Below, piece after piece: positions 32,668-41,465 of a stretch of DNA of 64,000 nucleotides. Position 1 is the first letter of the stretch; every line of letters begins with the position of its first letter. This DNA comes from Ornithinibacillus halotolerans (lineage in GTDB: Bacteria; Bacillota; Bacilli; Bacillales; Amphibacillaceae): contig NZ_BMEY01000012.1 of assembly GCF_014637405.1 (NCBI RefSeq), forward strand, positions 38,886 through 102,885, in the 5' to 3' direction. The position numbers were made by a program, and so were the translations under genes. The notes below the pieces were generated by a model. The model saw nothing but the letters and a program-made list of their open reading frames with translations, was not told the origin of the DNA and searched no databases.

Positions 32668-32702
32668 AAAATGTAGTGTTAATTGAAATAACACTACATT
32701 TT
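32668..32702. terminator. Terminator between the CAP and VOC genes
   Basis: AAAATGTAGTGTTA / TAACACTACATTTT perfect 14-bp stem, 7-nt loop. On the minus strand it serves the CAP-domain gene, which ends at 32718. Confidence 0.85.
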
Positions 32703-32717
32703 AAAAATCTACTTGTT

Positions 32718-33842
32718 TTATTTTGTAATAAAATTCTCTGTAAAATAAGGCTGATCCTCTTCATTAAATGCAACACCAACTGCTAGAGATTCAAAAGAAG
32801 TTTGGAGTATATTTTTCCTATGTCCAAGTGAATTCATTAGTCCTTCATGAGCGAATATACTACTAGACTGACCCGCAGCTAGATTTTCTCCTGCAGTTCG
32901 GAAACTGATGGCGTCTTCAGTCATTCGGTCATAGGGAGATTGGCCTTCTAGGTTATCATGGCTGAAGTAATTATTTTCAGCCATATCTAAACTATGGTCT
33001 CTTGCAGTTTTTAGCAACGGCTCCTCCCAAGTTAATATCGGTAGTCCATGGTTTATTCTAGCCGCATTCGTAAGATCAAATAATTGGTATTCAAATCCTT
33101 CTTGTAACTCTTTGTCAGGAACACCAAAATGCCCTTTCTTTTGTTTCTCTAAATCTGCAGTAATGATTTGAATGGCAGTTAATGTATTACTTTCATGAAC
33201 ATCATAGAACATAGTGATGTAATTATTATCTATTAAAAAGACGTCATACTCATCATTATTTTGCACTTTATAGAGGACATTTCCTTTCCGAATTGCTTCA
33301 ATTGGATCTTCCAATGTCTCTAGTATTTCATCTCTTGAACTAGTAAACGTTATTCCGAGTTTAGAAGATAATAAGTCTTGGTTCGTATATATAGCTGCAA
33401 CCGTATCGTTCTGGTCATAAGCTACCTTAACAAAGTTATGGTAATTCTCATGATACGTATGCCAATTTACTCCGTACTCATTTTTGGTAGTTCGTTTTGG
33501 TTCACCAATTTTTTCTTCTACCGATTCTCGGGTATCTCCAATTTCAATATTATGAATGGAGAAGGTTTGACTCTTTGGCTCATTTAAAGTGGGAGGAGAT
33601 GGTGCTGGATTTGTTTGTTCCTTGTTATCGTCTTTTTTTACATCATTCCATAAAATTTCAATTTCTTGCTTAACAGAATCAAAAAACGCTGAAACGTTTG
33701 GATGCTCGATAATATCTGTTACATCACTTTTTATCTCTTTAAACGTCGCAACAACACCAGACTGCTTAAACGTTTCTCCGTAAAAATGGGAAAAGAGAAA
33801 GAACAGTAGTAACAAAAAAATTATTGTTCTTAACTTTGGCAT
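32718..33842 (-). CDS. CAP/SCP-domain secreted protein (YlbC-like)
   Basis: 374 residues, ATG 33842 behind AGGGGTG. One N-terminal hydrophobic segment (signal anchor, residues about 7-21), a CAP_assoc_N module repeated in the middle (FSIHNIEIGDTRESVEEKIG, EPKRTTKNEYGVNWHTYH), then the CAP domain: YQLFDLTNAARINHGLPILT, HSLDMAENNYFSHDNLEGQS, GENLAAGQSS and MNSLGHRKNILQ. This is the YlbC/YkwD type, extracellular, of undefined function; some CAP proteins are spore- or wall-associated. Confidence 0.88.
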   Translation of the reverse strand: MPKLRTIIFLLLLFFLFSHFYGETFKQSGVVATFKEIKSDVTDIIEHPNVSAFFDSVKQEIEILWNDVKKDDNKEQTNPAPSPPTLNEPKSQTFSIHNIEIGDTRESVEEKIGEPKRTTKNEYGVNWHTYHENYHNFVKVAYDQNDTVAAIYTNQDLLSSKLGITFTSSRDEILETLEDPIEAIRKGNVLYKVQNNDEYDVFLIDNNYITMFYDVHESNTLTAIQIITADLEKQKKGHFGVPDKELQEGFEYQLFDLTNAARINHGLPILTWEEPLLKTARDHSLDMAENNYFSHDNLEGQSPYDRMTEDAISFRTAGENLAAGQSSSIFAHEGLMNSLGHRKNILQTSFESLAVGVAFNEEDQPYFTENFITK

Positions 33843-34069
33843 GGGTTTCACCCCTTATTTCTTTAACTATTTGTATACAGTATGAACAAAAAGCGCATTG
33901 GATAAAAGTGATTAGCTTAAAATTGTATGGATGGTGTATTAAGTCCCTTATTTTATGCAATCTTATTATACTATACGTAAGAACATCACTCATTATGGGT
34001 TTGATTGAAAACAGTAGAGGGCTAAAGGGTGCATCTAGAATGGAGGTTTTTCGAAACAATTATTTTAAC

Positions 34070-34100
34070 ACCTTCACCCAGTATATAAAAGAGTGAAGGT
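34070..34100 (-). terminator. Weak terminator after the coiled-coil gene
   Basis: ACCTTCAC / GTGAAGGT stem with a 15-nt loop just 3' of the minus-strand gene 34131-34475; the following T tract is interrupted. Confidence 0.45.
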
Positions 34101-34130
34101 ATCTATTACTGGTATATACAGCGATGGGAA

Positions 34131-34475
34131 TTACTTTTGCTGATTGGTGAGTTCTAGAAGCTTGGCGTCGTGGATTGCTACTTTTTCAAGTAGGAAGTTT
34201 GTAGTTTTTTGTACATTTGTTAAATCAATTCGAATTCCATCAACTTTTGTTTCAAGGCGATCAAAACGCGTATCCATTTCTAGAAAACGTTTATCTATAT
34301 CTTGGAATCGTTTATCTATATCTTGGAATCGTTTATCCATTTCTCGAAACCGAGTATCCATCTTTTGAGATGTTTTTTCAATCCGCTTATCTATTTGTTC
34401 TAGCTTTTGGTTTACTTCTTGTGAGAAAGTTTTTAATACGTGAACGAATTCATTTAGTACTGTTTTTTCTTCCAT
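34131..34475 (-). CDS. Short coiled-coil protein with heptad-like repeats
   Basis: 114 residues, RBS AAGGAGGTG. The centre consists of near-perfect seven-residue repeats (FREMDKR FQDIDKR FQDIDKR in sequence, then FLEMDTRFDRLETK), forming a continuous coiled coil of about 85 residues. No membrane segment. The repeated DNA is a potential slippage site. Resembles DUF16/tail-fibre-like coiled coils in layout only; function unknown. Confidence 0.75.
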   Translation of the reverse strand: MEEKTVLNEFVHVLKTFSQEVNQKLEQIDKRIEKTSQKMDTRFREMDKRFQDIDKRFQDIDKRFLEMDTRFDRLETKVDGIRIDLTNVQKTTNFLLEKVAIHDAKLLELTNQQK

Positions 34476-34633
34476 GTTTTCACCTCCTTGTCTATATTAT
34501 AAGAAAAAAACCACAAAATACAATAGAACTTGGCAAGTATTATTTCATATTTAGACAAACTTCGCTTTACTATAACTCAATAAACTACTAAGATTTAAGT
34601 AGGATAAATAATAATCGATTTGAGGCGATTGAT

Positions 34634-35101
34634 ATGTTTGAAAAATGGAAAAAGAAAAAGGTAGACAAGGCACATATTGATAAAGTAAAAGAGGAAGTAG
34701 AGCAAATGAAAGAGGAAGACATTGAAAAACATAGTGAACATTATTCCGATGACAAACTTTGGAGCAAGATAGGGAAGTTTGCTAAGAAAGCTGGTTCATC
34801 GGTAATTTATGTCGTACTTATTCTTTATTACACATTACAAAAACCAGAAGTTCCGAAAAAAGTTAAGGCAACGATAGTTGGAGCATTAGGATATTTTATT
34901 TTACCGATTGATCTTATTCCGGATGTTGCATTTGGAGCGGGATTTATTGACGATTTAGGCATTCTAACAGCTGCACTGTTACAAGTAGCAGTCTATGTAG
35001 ATGATGAAGTCAAAGCTAAGGCAAGAGAGAAACTGGAAAAATGGTTTGGGGAACAGGTTGATACATCAGATATTGACTCCAAGCTAAAGGGAAATAATTG
35101 A
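34634..35101 (+). CDS. YkvA family protein (DUF1232)
   Basis: 155 residues. A charged N-terminal region (1-60) precedes the DUF1232 core: VPKKVKATIVGALGYFILPI, DLIPDVAFGAGFIDDLGILT, with the diagnostic YFILPIDLIPD motif. Membrane-associated; function not established. RBS GAGGCGAT. Followed by the gene at 35128 after 26 bp. Confidence 0.9.
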   Translation: MFEKWKKKKVDKAHIDKVKEEVEQMKEEDIEKHSEHYSDDKLWSKIGKFAKKAGSSVIYVVLILYYTLQKPEVPKKVKATIVGALGYFILPIDLIPDVAFGAGFIDDLGILTAALLQVAVYVDDEVKAKAREKLEKWFGEQVDTSDIDSKLKGNN

Positions 35102-35127
35102 TATATAGAAATAAGGAGAGTTAACTA

Positions 35128-35685
35128 ATGGATGCTGTAATGAAACGTAACTTTGAAAATCTCCATTCTGAAAATAAAGAGGAACAATATGAAGCATATC
35201 AAAATATTATCGAAGCAATTGAGCAAGAGGTGGACTGGGCTTATGTTGTGTGGGACGACCTTGTAAAAAAACTTGAGCATAAAAATAATCATGAGCGTTC
35301 CCGTGCTGCACAATTCCTGTGTGGTCTTGCAGCAAAAAGTGACACTGATAAACGAATTCTAAACGATTTTGGAGCGGTATGGGAAGTTACCTATGATGAA
35401 AAATTCGTCACAGCAAGACATACGTTGCAATCCATCTGGAAAATAGGCCTGGGTGGAGAACAACAGAGAGAAGTAGTGAAGGAGTTCTTTGCTAATCGAT
35501 TTAAAGAATGTACAAACGAGAAAAATTATACACTTATTCGTTTTGATATTATTCAAGGATTAAGATATCTATATGATGAGACAAAGGACAATGAAATTAA
35601 AGAGCTGGCACTTCGCTTGATTGATACGGAAGAGGACGAAAAATATAAAAAGAAGTATGCAAAGATATGGAAAGGAATAGCGTAA
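35128..35685 (+). CDS. HEAT-like helical-repeat protein
   Basis: 185 residues, all-helical and charged: YEAYQNIIEAIEQEVDWAYV, RSRAAQFLCGLAAKSDTD, HTLQSIWKIGLGGEQQREVV and IRFDIIQGLRYLYDETKD give successive helix pairs as in HEAT/PBS-lyase repeats. No catalytic motif. RBS AAGGAGAG. Closes with a strong terminator; likely co-transcribed with the YkvA gene. Function unknown. Confidence 0.75.
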   Translation: MDAVMKRNFENLHSENKEEQYEAYQNIIEAIEQEVDWAYVVWDDLVKKLEHKNNHERSRAAQFLCGLAAKSDTDKRILNDFGAVWEVTYDEKFVTARHTLQSIWKIGLGGEQQREVVKEFFANRFKECTNEKNYTLIRFDIIQGLRYLYDETKDNEIKELALRLIDTEEDEKYKKKYAKIWKGIA

Positions 35686-35719
35686 TTTAGTGAAATGGAA
35701 GTTCTTCAGATTTTCCAAT

Positions 35720-35757
35720 AAAGAAGACCGAGATCCTATTAGATTCGGTCTTCTTTA
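35720..35757 (+). terminator. Terminator after the HEAT-like gene
   Basis: AAAGAAGACCGA / TCGGTCTTCTTT perfect stem, about 13-nt loop. Confidence 0.85.
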
Positions 35758-35788
35758 CTATGTATTAACAAAGATACAATACCCTATC

Positions 35789-36169
35789 TTATCTTGATAA
35801 TTCCAAGAAAAACTGTCTTACTTCTTCGGGCAATTCTTCTACTGTGAGAATTTTAAGCCTCTCGGTGCCTGGTGAAGTCATGATAATATAAGATTTTTGA
35901 TTGTATTCAAATACAGTGTATTGACTGACACTTTTAGCGACATTATTTTGAATATAATTAAAGTCTTCCTCTGAAAAATTATCCTCGTAACCTTCTAGCA
36001 TATGCTTTTGAACATCCTCAAAATTATCAGCAAAATGTAGTTCTTGGTATAGTTCTAATGAATTTTTTGGCGTGAAAAAAAGAACATAGTATACGGCTCC
36101 ACCTATTATGATAAAAGTTATAATAGCAAATGTAATCCAATCTTTCGCTGTTTTTTTCTTTCTATGCAT
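35789..36169 (-). CDS. Membrane-anchored hypothetical protein
   Basis: 126 residues: basic start MHRKKKTAKD, one transmembrane helix (WITFAIITFIIIGGAVYYVL), then an extracellular domain of about 95 residues (LELYQELHFADNFEDVQKHM ... LTVEELPEEVRQFFLELSR). RBS GGGGG. No family recognised; the layout suggests a small surface-exposed sensor or wall-associated protein. Confidence 0.72.
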   Translation of the reverse strand: MHRKKKTAKDWITFAIITFIIIGGAVYYVLFFTPKNSLELYQELHFADNFEDVQKHMLEGYEDNFSEEDFNYIQNNVAKSVSQYTVFEYNQKSYIIMTSPGTERLKILTVEELPEEVRQFFLELSR

Positions 36170-36218
36170 ACATGACTTCCCCCTATGTACCTACTACTAC
36201 TACCTTATCATAAAATAA

Positions 36219-36249
36219 AAACCCTCGGATGTTAATTATCCAAGAGTTT
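36219..36249 (-). terminator. Terminator of the DUF4145 gene
   Basis: AAACCCTCGGAT / ATCCAAGAGTTT stem with two mismatches and 7-nt loop, directly 3' of the minus-strand gene ending at 36256. Confidence 0.65.
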
Positions 36250-36255
36250 TATAAT

Positions 36256-37377
36256 CTACCTTTTTCCTTGTATATTCTTTAACTGCTCAAACAAGTTCTC
36301 AACAGTCCCTATTCCAACATTTTCATATTTTGCTAGAATCACAAGCTCTTTTGGTAGTTGACCAACTGTTTGAATTTGGTCTTCTTTTAATTGTCTAATT
36401 AAGCTTGGAATTCCTGTGAAGATGTCAGATGTTATTTCTGTATTTGCTAATTCTTCCGTCACGATTACGTAATCGGTTTTATAAAATAGGAAAATTTCAC
36501 CAGGCCGTTCAAGTATAGTTTGTCTACGTTTCTTTTCTTCTTCTATAAATACTTTCAACTCGTAAAAGAGATTTTCATCATTTTTATCATTGTACCGTTT
36601 TACATGTTTATGCAAACCTTCTAAGTTCGTTGGTAGTTCACTCATAATTCGCGCTTGTTGATTAGCTCCAAGACGAATAAGGAACGTTTCTGACTTCGTA
36701 AAACGCTGTGGTAATAAGAAGGAATCTCGTAAAAAGTGGGGTACTTCAATTGATTCATCTTTATAAAAAAGTTTTCGAATGGTAGTGAATCCTGGTGGTA
36801 TGGTTTCTTCCAACATAGTTGCTGGGTCAGTTGTACTGGCAACCTCATCTTCTGCTTGATGAACATCGTTAGAATTCATGGAAGCAATTAATAATTCTTC
36901 CAGGACACGTAGTCTTTCTTGAACTTCGGTTATATCGTAGGATACCGTTTCTTGAGGTTTCGGATCTTGGTAGTCCGGTACTTTCAGTTCTACAGGACCA
37001 TATACTTCGACATACCATTTGACAATTTTGTAGACGGCCTCCCATGATAATAAAGCTTCTGAGAAGCGAAAGAGCCGTGCATCATGTGCTGCTTTGTTTC
37101 CTGATGTTCGAACTAGGTGAAGTGCATCTCGCATGTCAGATTCAATAATTCCATGTTCATATAACGTATTAATTTGTTCCTTTAATGTTGGAAAATCACT
37201 TTGTGGTAGTTTTTCTAATACGATGACATGTTGTAAAATATTTTCTACAAAAACACGAGCATGGGTTAACATTGTTCGTGGACTTTGAAATATACTAAAC
37301 TCTAATTCACGAGCGACAAAGGCAAGTTCCTTAGAGATTGGTTTTAGAAATTGATAGAAATAGGATTGTGATTCCAT
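36256..37377 (-). CDS. DUF4145 protein with alpha-CTD-like C-terminus
   Basis: 373 residues, RBS AAGGAG. Residues 1-125 match DUF4145 (LEFSIFQSPRTMLTHARVFV, VRTSGNKAAHDARLF, a HEPN-like RxxxNxAAH motif). A linker and a central mixed domain follow, and the last 55 residues (IQTVGQLPKELVILAKYENV, GIGTVENLFEQLKNI) resemble an RNA-polymerase alpha-CTD/HhH domain. DUF4145 occurs in restriction and defence proteins, but here no such neighbour exists. Function unknown. Confidence 0.78.
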   Translation of the reverse strand: MESQSYFYQFLKPISKELAFVARELEFSIFQSPRTMLTHARVFVENILQHVIVLEKLPQSDFPTLKEQINTLYEHGIIESDMRDALHLVRTSGNKAAHDARLFRFSEALLSWEAVYKIVKWYVEVYGPVELKVPDYQDPKPQETVSYDITEVQERLRVLEELLIASMNSNDVHQAEDEVASTTDPATMLEETIPPGFTTIRKLFYKDESIEVPHFLRDSFLLPQRFTKSETFLIRLGANQQARIMSELPTNLEGLHKHVKRYNDKNDENLFYELKVFIEEEKKRRQTILERPGEIFLFYKTDYVIVTEELANTEITSDIFTGIPSLIRQLKEDQIQTVGQLPKELVILAKYENVGIGTVENLFEQLKNIQGKR

Positions 37378-37500
37378 CTGTATACTCCTTGCTGTTTAGA
37401 AATACAAAGATAATTTTAACATAAAGTAGTAGATCCGTGGCATTTAATTGGAGGGGAGAAGGTAATTAGAAAAGGATAGCATTATTCGCTATCCTTCTCA

Positions 37501-37809
37501 TTAAAACTCTGGCAACTGATCTAAATTATTCTCTTTCATCCCATCTGGTTCACTTCGGATAATGTCGCGTCCATATTTATGGAAAACATCTACATGAGCT
37601 AAATTGCCATTTTTGGCCTCTTCCAGTGCCGTAATATAATCCAGTTCACGTCCAGAAGCGGTTTTAAAGGCAATTAGATCACCATCATCGTTTTTACGAA
37701 CTGCTACAATTTGTTCTTTTCCTTCTGCATTTGCTTGAGATGGGGTAGATTGACTCTCGGATTGATTTCGGTATTCATTATAAATCTGTTCAAAATCTTT
37801 TTCAGACAT
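37501..37809 (-). CDS. DUF3892 family protein
   Basis: 102 residues, RBS AGGAGG. Disordered N-terminus rich in Gln/Ser, then EQIVAVRKNDDGDLIAFKTA, SGRELDYITALEEAKNGNLA, HVDVFHKYGRDIIRSEPDG, the full DUF3892 domain. Located 16 bp downstream of the SASP-like gene and probably co-transcribed, so a spore-related role is possible. Confidence 0.88.
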   Translation of the reverse strand: MSEKDFEQIYNEYRNQSESQSTPSQANAEGKEQIVAVRKNDDGDLIAFKTASGRELDYITALEEAKNGNLAHVDVFHKYGRDIIRSEPDGMKENNLDQLPEF

Positions 37810-37825
37810 TAGGAGAACCTCCTAT

Positions 37826-38008
37826 TTAATTCTTAAGTTGATTTCTTATTTCATCTGAATTTGTGTCACTATATTTACTTGTCCCGTAGCCACCTGTTTG
37901 TGCAAGTAGGGCTTTGACCTCGTTATAAGAAAGTCCAGACTGTGCATTTTTACGCTTTACTTCTTCAATATCTGTACCAGCAACGGTTATTTTTTTGTTA
38001 TTGTCCAC
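37826..38008 (-). CDS. Likely gamma-type small acid-soluble spore protein
   Basis: 60 residues from GTG 38008 (AAGGAG 8 bp upstream; ATG 38026 overlaps the RBS). ITVAGTDIEEVKRKNAQSGL, SYNEVKALLAQTGGYGTSKY and SDTNSDEIRNQLKN fit gamma-type SASPs of halotolerant Bacillaceae: Gln/Asn/Gly-rich and without Cys or Trp. Such proteins are amino-acid reserves in the spore core. Family assignment is from memory of similar sequences. Confidence 0.65.
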   Translation of the reverse strand: MDNNKKITVAGTDIEEVKRKNAQSGLSYNEVKALLAQTGGYGTSKYSDTNSDEIRNQLKN

Positions 38009-38093
38009 TTGAAATTCTCCTTCCATATATTATTTTGTGCTATTATCGTATGTAATATGAAAATATACAGCAAAAGATTAGGGGGGACGTCGT

Positions 38094-38990
38094 ATGGGGG
38101 CAAAAGCAACATTTATACTAGTTATGCTTATATTTGGAAGTTTAGGTTTATTTGTGAAAAATATCGATCTTTCTTCCAGCGAAATCGCTCTATTCCGTGG
38201 GGCAATTGGAAGTGTCTTCTTAATTGGGGCTAGCTTTTTTATTAAACAAAAAGTGAATTTGAAATTAATATCGAAGCGGAATTTGATATTACTCGTATTA
38301 TCTGGTGCTGCAATGGGATTTAATTGGATATTTTTATTTGAAGCTTATCGATACACTACCATCCCTAATGCGACATTAAGTTATTATTTTGCACCAATAT
38401 TTGTTATGGTGCTTGCGCCATTTTTATTAAAAGAAAATTGGACAATTAAAAAAGCAATTAGTATTGCATTAGCATTTATTGGATTATTTTTAGTCGTACA
38501 GCCTGGTGGATTAATTTTAGGTGATGCGTATAATCATCCTGTTGGAATCGGATATGGATTAGTTGCAGCAGCTCTTTATGCTAGTGTTATTCTAATTAAT
38601 AAATTTATTCGAAATTTAGCTGATTTTGAAACGACCATTCTGCAATTAACAATTGCCACCATTGTGATGTTTCCATATGTGTTCATGACAGAGGAAATGA
38701 ATTATTCAAGTTTAGGAATGAAGTCTATTCTGTTAATCGCTATATTTGGTATTGTCCATACTGGTATCGCCTATTTGTTATATTTCTCATCCATGAAAAA
38801 ATTAAAAGGCCAAACAATTGCTGTATTAAGTTACATTGATCCAATTTCAGCAGTTGCAATGGCTGCCATTTTCCTAAATGAAAATATGGGTGCGTTACAA
38901 ATTGTTGGAGGAGTCTTTATTTTAGGCTCAACGATGATGAGTGAGTTGAAGTTCAAGAAGAGGCAGAGTGAGTTGGGAAATGCTTCTTAG
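38094..38990 (+). CDS. EamA/DMT-superfamily transporter
   Basis: 298 residues, ten predicted helices in two EamA repeats: LFRGAIGSVFLIGASFFI, YRYTTIPNATLSYYFAPIFV, then AVLSYIDPISAVAMAAIFLN. Typical drug/metabolite exporter of inner-membrane type; substrate not predictable. Start ATG 38094 behind a G-rich RBS (GGGGGG). Divergent from the SASP-like gene. Confidence 0.88.
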   Translation: MGAKATFILVMLIFGSLGLFVKNIDLSSSEIALFRGAIGSVFLIGASFFIKQKVNLKLISKRNLILLVLSGAAMGFNWIFLFEAYRYTTIPNATLSYYFAPIFVMVLAPFLLKENWTIKKAISIALAFIGLFLVVQPGGLILGDAYNHPVGIGYGLVAAALYASVILINKFIRNLADFETTILQLTIATIVMFPYVFMTEEMNYSSLGMKSILLIAIFGIVHTGIAYLLYFSSMKKLKGQTIAVLSYIDPISAVAMAAIFLNENMGALQIVGGVFILGSTMMSELKFKKRQSELGNAS

Positions 38991-39059
38991 AAGGATGTAT
39001 TGTTGAAGCTTATGTGGAATTAATTATGGGTTATTATTCAAGTTTTATTGCCGCAGAAT

Positions 39060-39320
39060 TTAGTTTGAATTGAACTTGGTAGAGGTTCTTAAGTTTATTA
39101 GGGATTAAAAATTTGCTTGATATGATATCGATGTATGTTCTCAAGTTTATTAGGAACAAAAATACAGTTAAAATGAACTTGATAAGGGTTCTCAAGTTTA
39201 TTAGCACTAAAAATTCCCTTGAAATAAACTTGAAACGGCTTTTCAAGTTTATTAGCAATAAAAAATAGCTTAGAATAAACTCGATATATATTCTCAAATT
39301 CATTAACATTAAAATGTAGG
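39060..39320. repeat. Tandem array C: about five units of 51 bp
   Basis: The motif GTTCTCAAGTTTATTAG recurs at 39085, 39137, 39188 and about 39238. The best unit has a perfect 11-bp hairpin AATAAACTTGA-n9-TCAAGTTTATT (39223-39253). A 103-residue open frame on the minus strand covers it with a 17-residue periodicity, but it has no RBS. The CTTGA-n9-TCAAG core also defines array F at 50.2 kb. Confidence 0.85.
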
Positions 39321-39353
39321 TCAAAATGGATTTGAGCCTGTACATAATTAACG

Positions 39354-39385
39354 AAAAAACCGCTGATATAATTCAGCGGTTTTTT
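39354..39385 (-). terminator. Terminator of the glycoside-hydrolase-like gene
   Basis: AAAAAACCGCTGA-TATAAT-TCAGCGGTTTTTT, perfect 13-bp stem 5 bp past the minus-strand stop codon. Confidence 0.9.
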
Positions 39386-39390
39386 GCATA

Positions 39391-40656
39391 TTATTTAAAT
39401 GCTTCAACAGTATAAATATTACCTGCATTCCATATTAAATATTGTGTGATACCTTGTTCATCTAAAGCTTGGATTTGTTTTCTTACATCGTCAGCCGTGT
39501 AATTACTTTTATAATCAAAGTCCTGCACCCATGGTCGGATAATCGCAGTATCCTTGCCAGCTTTTTTAATTTTTGCGTTCCGTTCTTTTGCATCAATCAT
39601 TGCTTGGAGCATAATTTCATAAGGTGCCCGGTCTGGGTTCGTAACACCATAAGTTCCAGGTGCATAATGAGATGGGTATGTCATCGGTGAAATATAATCG
39701 ACATTGGGCGAAATCTGTTCCCAAATCTGACCAATACCCATATCATCGGAAGCGGTCGTAACGAGTCCAAATACATCGGCTGAAACATAAACCGGGTATT
39801 CTTTCAATTGACTTTTTGAATACTTTAGGAAAGAAAGTATATTCTCTGATTTTGAAAGACCTTTTGGATTGTCATACTGTACTTCTTTGTCAACTTGTTT
39901 TGCGCGTTCTGGAAAGCGAATATAATCGTACTGAATTTCATCAAATCCACTGTCACTAGCCTCTTTGGCAATGGAGGTAATATAGTTCCACACTTCTTTT
40001 TTGTGAGGGTCAATCCATTTCGTGCCTGAAGCATCTTGCCATACAGATCCGTCCTTACGTTTTATTGCATATTCATTTTTTTGTTTGGCTAAGAATGGAT
40101 CTTTAAATACGACAATTCGTGCAATTGTGTAGATACCAGCGTCTTTAAACTGTTGGATAAGTGATTTTAAATCTTTTGTAGCAGGGTTTGAATCAGCACC
40201 AATTTTATTGGCAAGTGTAATATTGGAGTCATACGTTAGTTTTCCATGGTCATCTTTTATATCGATAACAGCTGCATTGAGGTTGCTGTCTTTAATGAGG
40301 TCAATATATTTTTGTACGTTGTTTTCTGTAATCGATGTACGATTTAAATAAATTCCTCTGACATCAACTTTTTCTGGCTTTTGTACTTCGGTTTTTGGAG
40401 GTTTAGGTTTTTCTTCTGCATGCTTTAATGAAAAATTATCTTTCGTTGTGTCATGGATAGGAGATATCTTTCGTACATAATTATCAGGAGCTTCGGATGT
40501 TCCGGTAGGACTATGTCCAATATGATTGATGCCATCTATTTGATCGCCAGAATGTACTTCCAGCTGTTTTTGTTCTTCTTCTAAAGTCGCTCCTTGTTCT
40601 GTAGTACAACCAACAAGGAGAAGAAATAATATAATGAATGTTGTTCTTTTTATCAG
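39391..40656 (-). CDS. Putative glycoside hydrolase lipoprotein (DUF4015), CTG start
   Basis: 421 residues. The frame is open from CTG 40656, which has AGGGAGG about 7 bp upstream; the first in-frame GTG is 39993, deep inside the domain. From the CTG the product begins IKRTTFIILFLLLVGC, a lipoprotein signal with Cys about 17. A linker follows (KPKPPKTEVQKPEK), then VDVRGIYLNRTSIT, AAVIDIKDDHGKLTYDS, IARIVVFKDPFLAKQ, DEIQYDYIRFPERA and YVSADVFGLVTT, the TIM-barrel pattern of DUF4015 putative glycoside hydrolases. Surface anchored; substrate unknown. Confidence 0.85.
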   Translation of the reverse strand: MIKRTTFIILFLLLVGCTTEQGATLEEEQKQLEVHSGDQIDGINHIGHSPTGTSEAPDNYVRKISPIHDTTKDNFSLKHAEEKPKPPKTEVQKPEKVDVRGIYLNRTSITENNVQKYIDLIKDSNLNAAVIDIKDDHGKLTYDSNITLANKIGADSNPATKDLKSLIQQFKDAGIYTIARIVVFKDPFLAKQKNEYAIKRKDGSVWQDASGTKWIDPHKKEVWNYITSIAKEASDSGFDEIQYDYIRFPERAKQVDKEVQYDNPKGLSKSENILSFLKYSKSQLKEYPVYVSADVFGLVTTASDDMGIGQIWEQISPNVDYISPMTYPSHYAPGTYGVTNPDRAPYEIMLQAMIDAKERNAKIKKAGKDTAIIRPWVQDFDYKSNYTADDVRKQIQALDEQGITQYLIWNAGNIYTVEAFK

Positions 40657-40854
40657 TTTAATCCCTCCCTTTGTTCTTACGTTGTGCGCTAGGAGTGCTT
40701 TTGATTCGAGTTATAAATTAGCAATTCCGACTGAGATTTCAAGCACATGAAAAGGAAGGCAGAGGGGAAAATAAATGAAGATTTAAATAGGATTTTTATA
40801 GGGATTTTTGTGTTTAATTGTGATAAATATTTTATGAATGCTGTTAAGAAGTTG

Positions 40855-41400
40855 GTTAAGGTCACTTATAGAGGAAATGAGCGGACTTAGTGTGTAATAT
40901 TTAGAGCCAACGGTCACTCATAGAGTGCATGAGTGCCCTTAGGACTAAAATTCGCGAGCCAACGGTCACTCATAGAGTGCATGAGTGACGTTAGGGAGTA
41001 AAAATGAGAGTCAACGGTCACTCATAGGCCGAATGAGTGCCGTAAGGAAGTAAAAATGAGAGTCAACAGTCACTCATAGAACGAATGAGTGCCGTTAGGA
41101 AGTAAAAATGAGAGTCAACGGTCACTCATAGAACGAATGAGTGCCGTTAGGAAGTAAAAATGAGAGTCAACGGTCACTCATAGGCCGAATGAGTGCCGTT
41201 AGGAAGTAAAAATGAGAGTCAACGGTCACTCATAGGCCGAATGAGTGCCGTTAGGGAGTAAAACCAAGAGTCAACGGTCACTCATAAAGGGAATGAGTGC
41301 CCTAAGGACTAAAAACCAAGAGTCAACAGTCACTAATTAACCGAATAAAAGCCCATCGCAATCCAAGTCCCAAGCAAACGTCACTCATACAATTAATGAA
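40855..41400. repeat. Tandem array D: about ten units of 52 bp
   Basis: Unit GAGTCAACGGTCACTCAT-n7-ATGAGTGCCGTTAGGAAGTAAAAAT, with GAGTC at 41112, 41164 and 41216 (52-bp steps). Each unit holds a CACTCAT-n7-ATGAGTG hairpin whose loop varies (AGGCCGA, AGAACGA, AGAGTGC). Outer units are degenerate. The hairpin core and CAACGGTCACTCAT are shared with array B 16 kb away; the flanks differ. Confidence 0.92.
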
Positions 41401-41465
41401 AGTAAATTTAAACCAAAACTTTGTAATATTAATTAAAAATCATTTGAACAAGGGGGGAATATCCT

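Noticed and set aside
39034..39345. 103-residue minus-strand open frame with 17-residue hydrophobic repeats
   Set aside because: It is the translation of tandem array C (51-bp units); there is no RBS and the repeat explains the open frame.
40657..40854. Possible gene between the DUF4015 gene and array D
   Set aside because: No frame of useful length with an RBS; the stretch seems plain AT-rich intergenic DNA.
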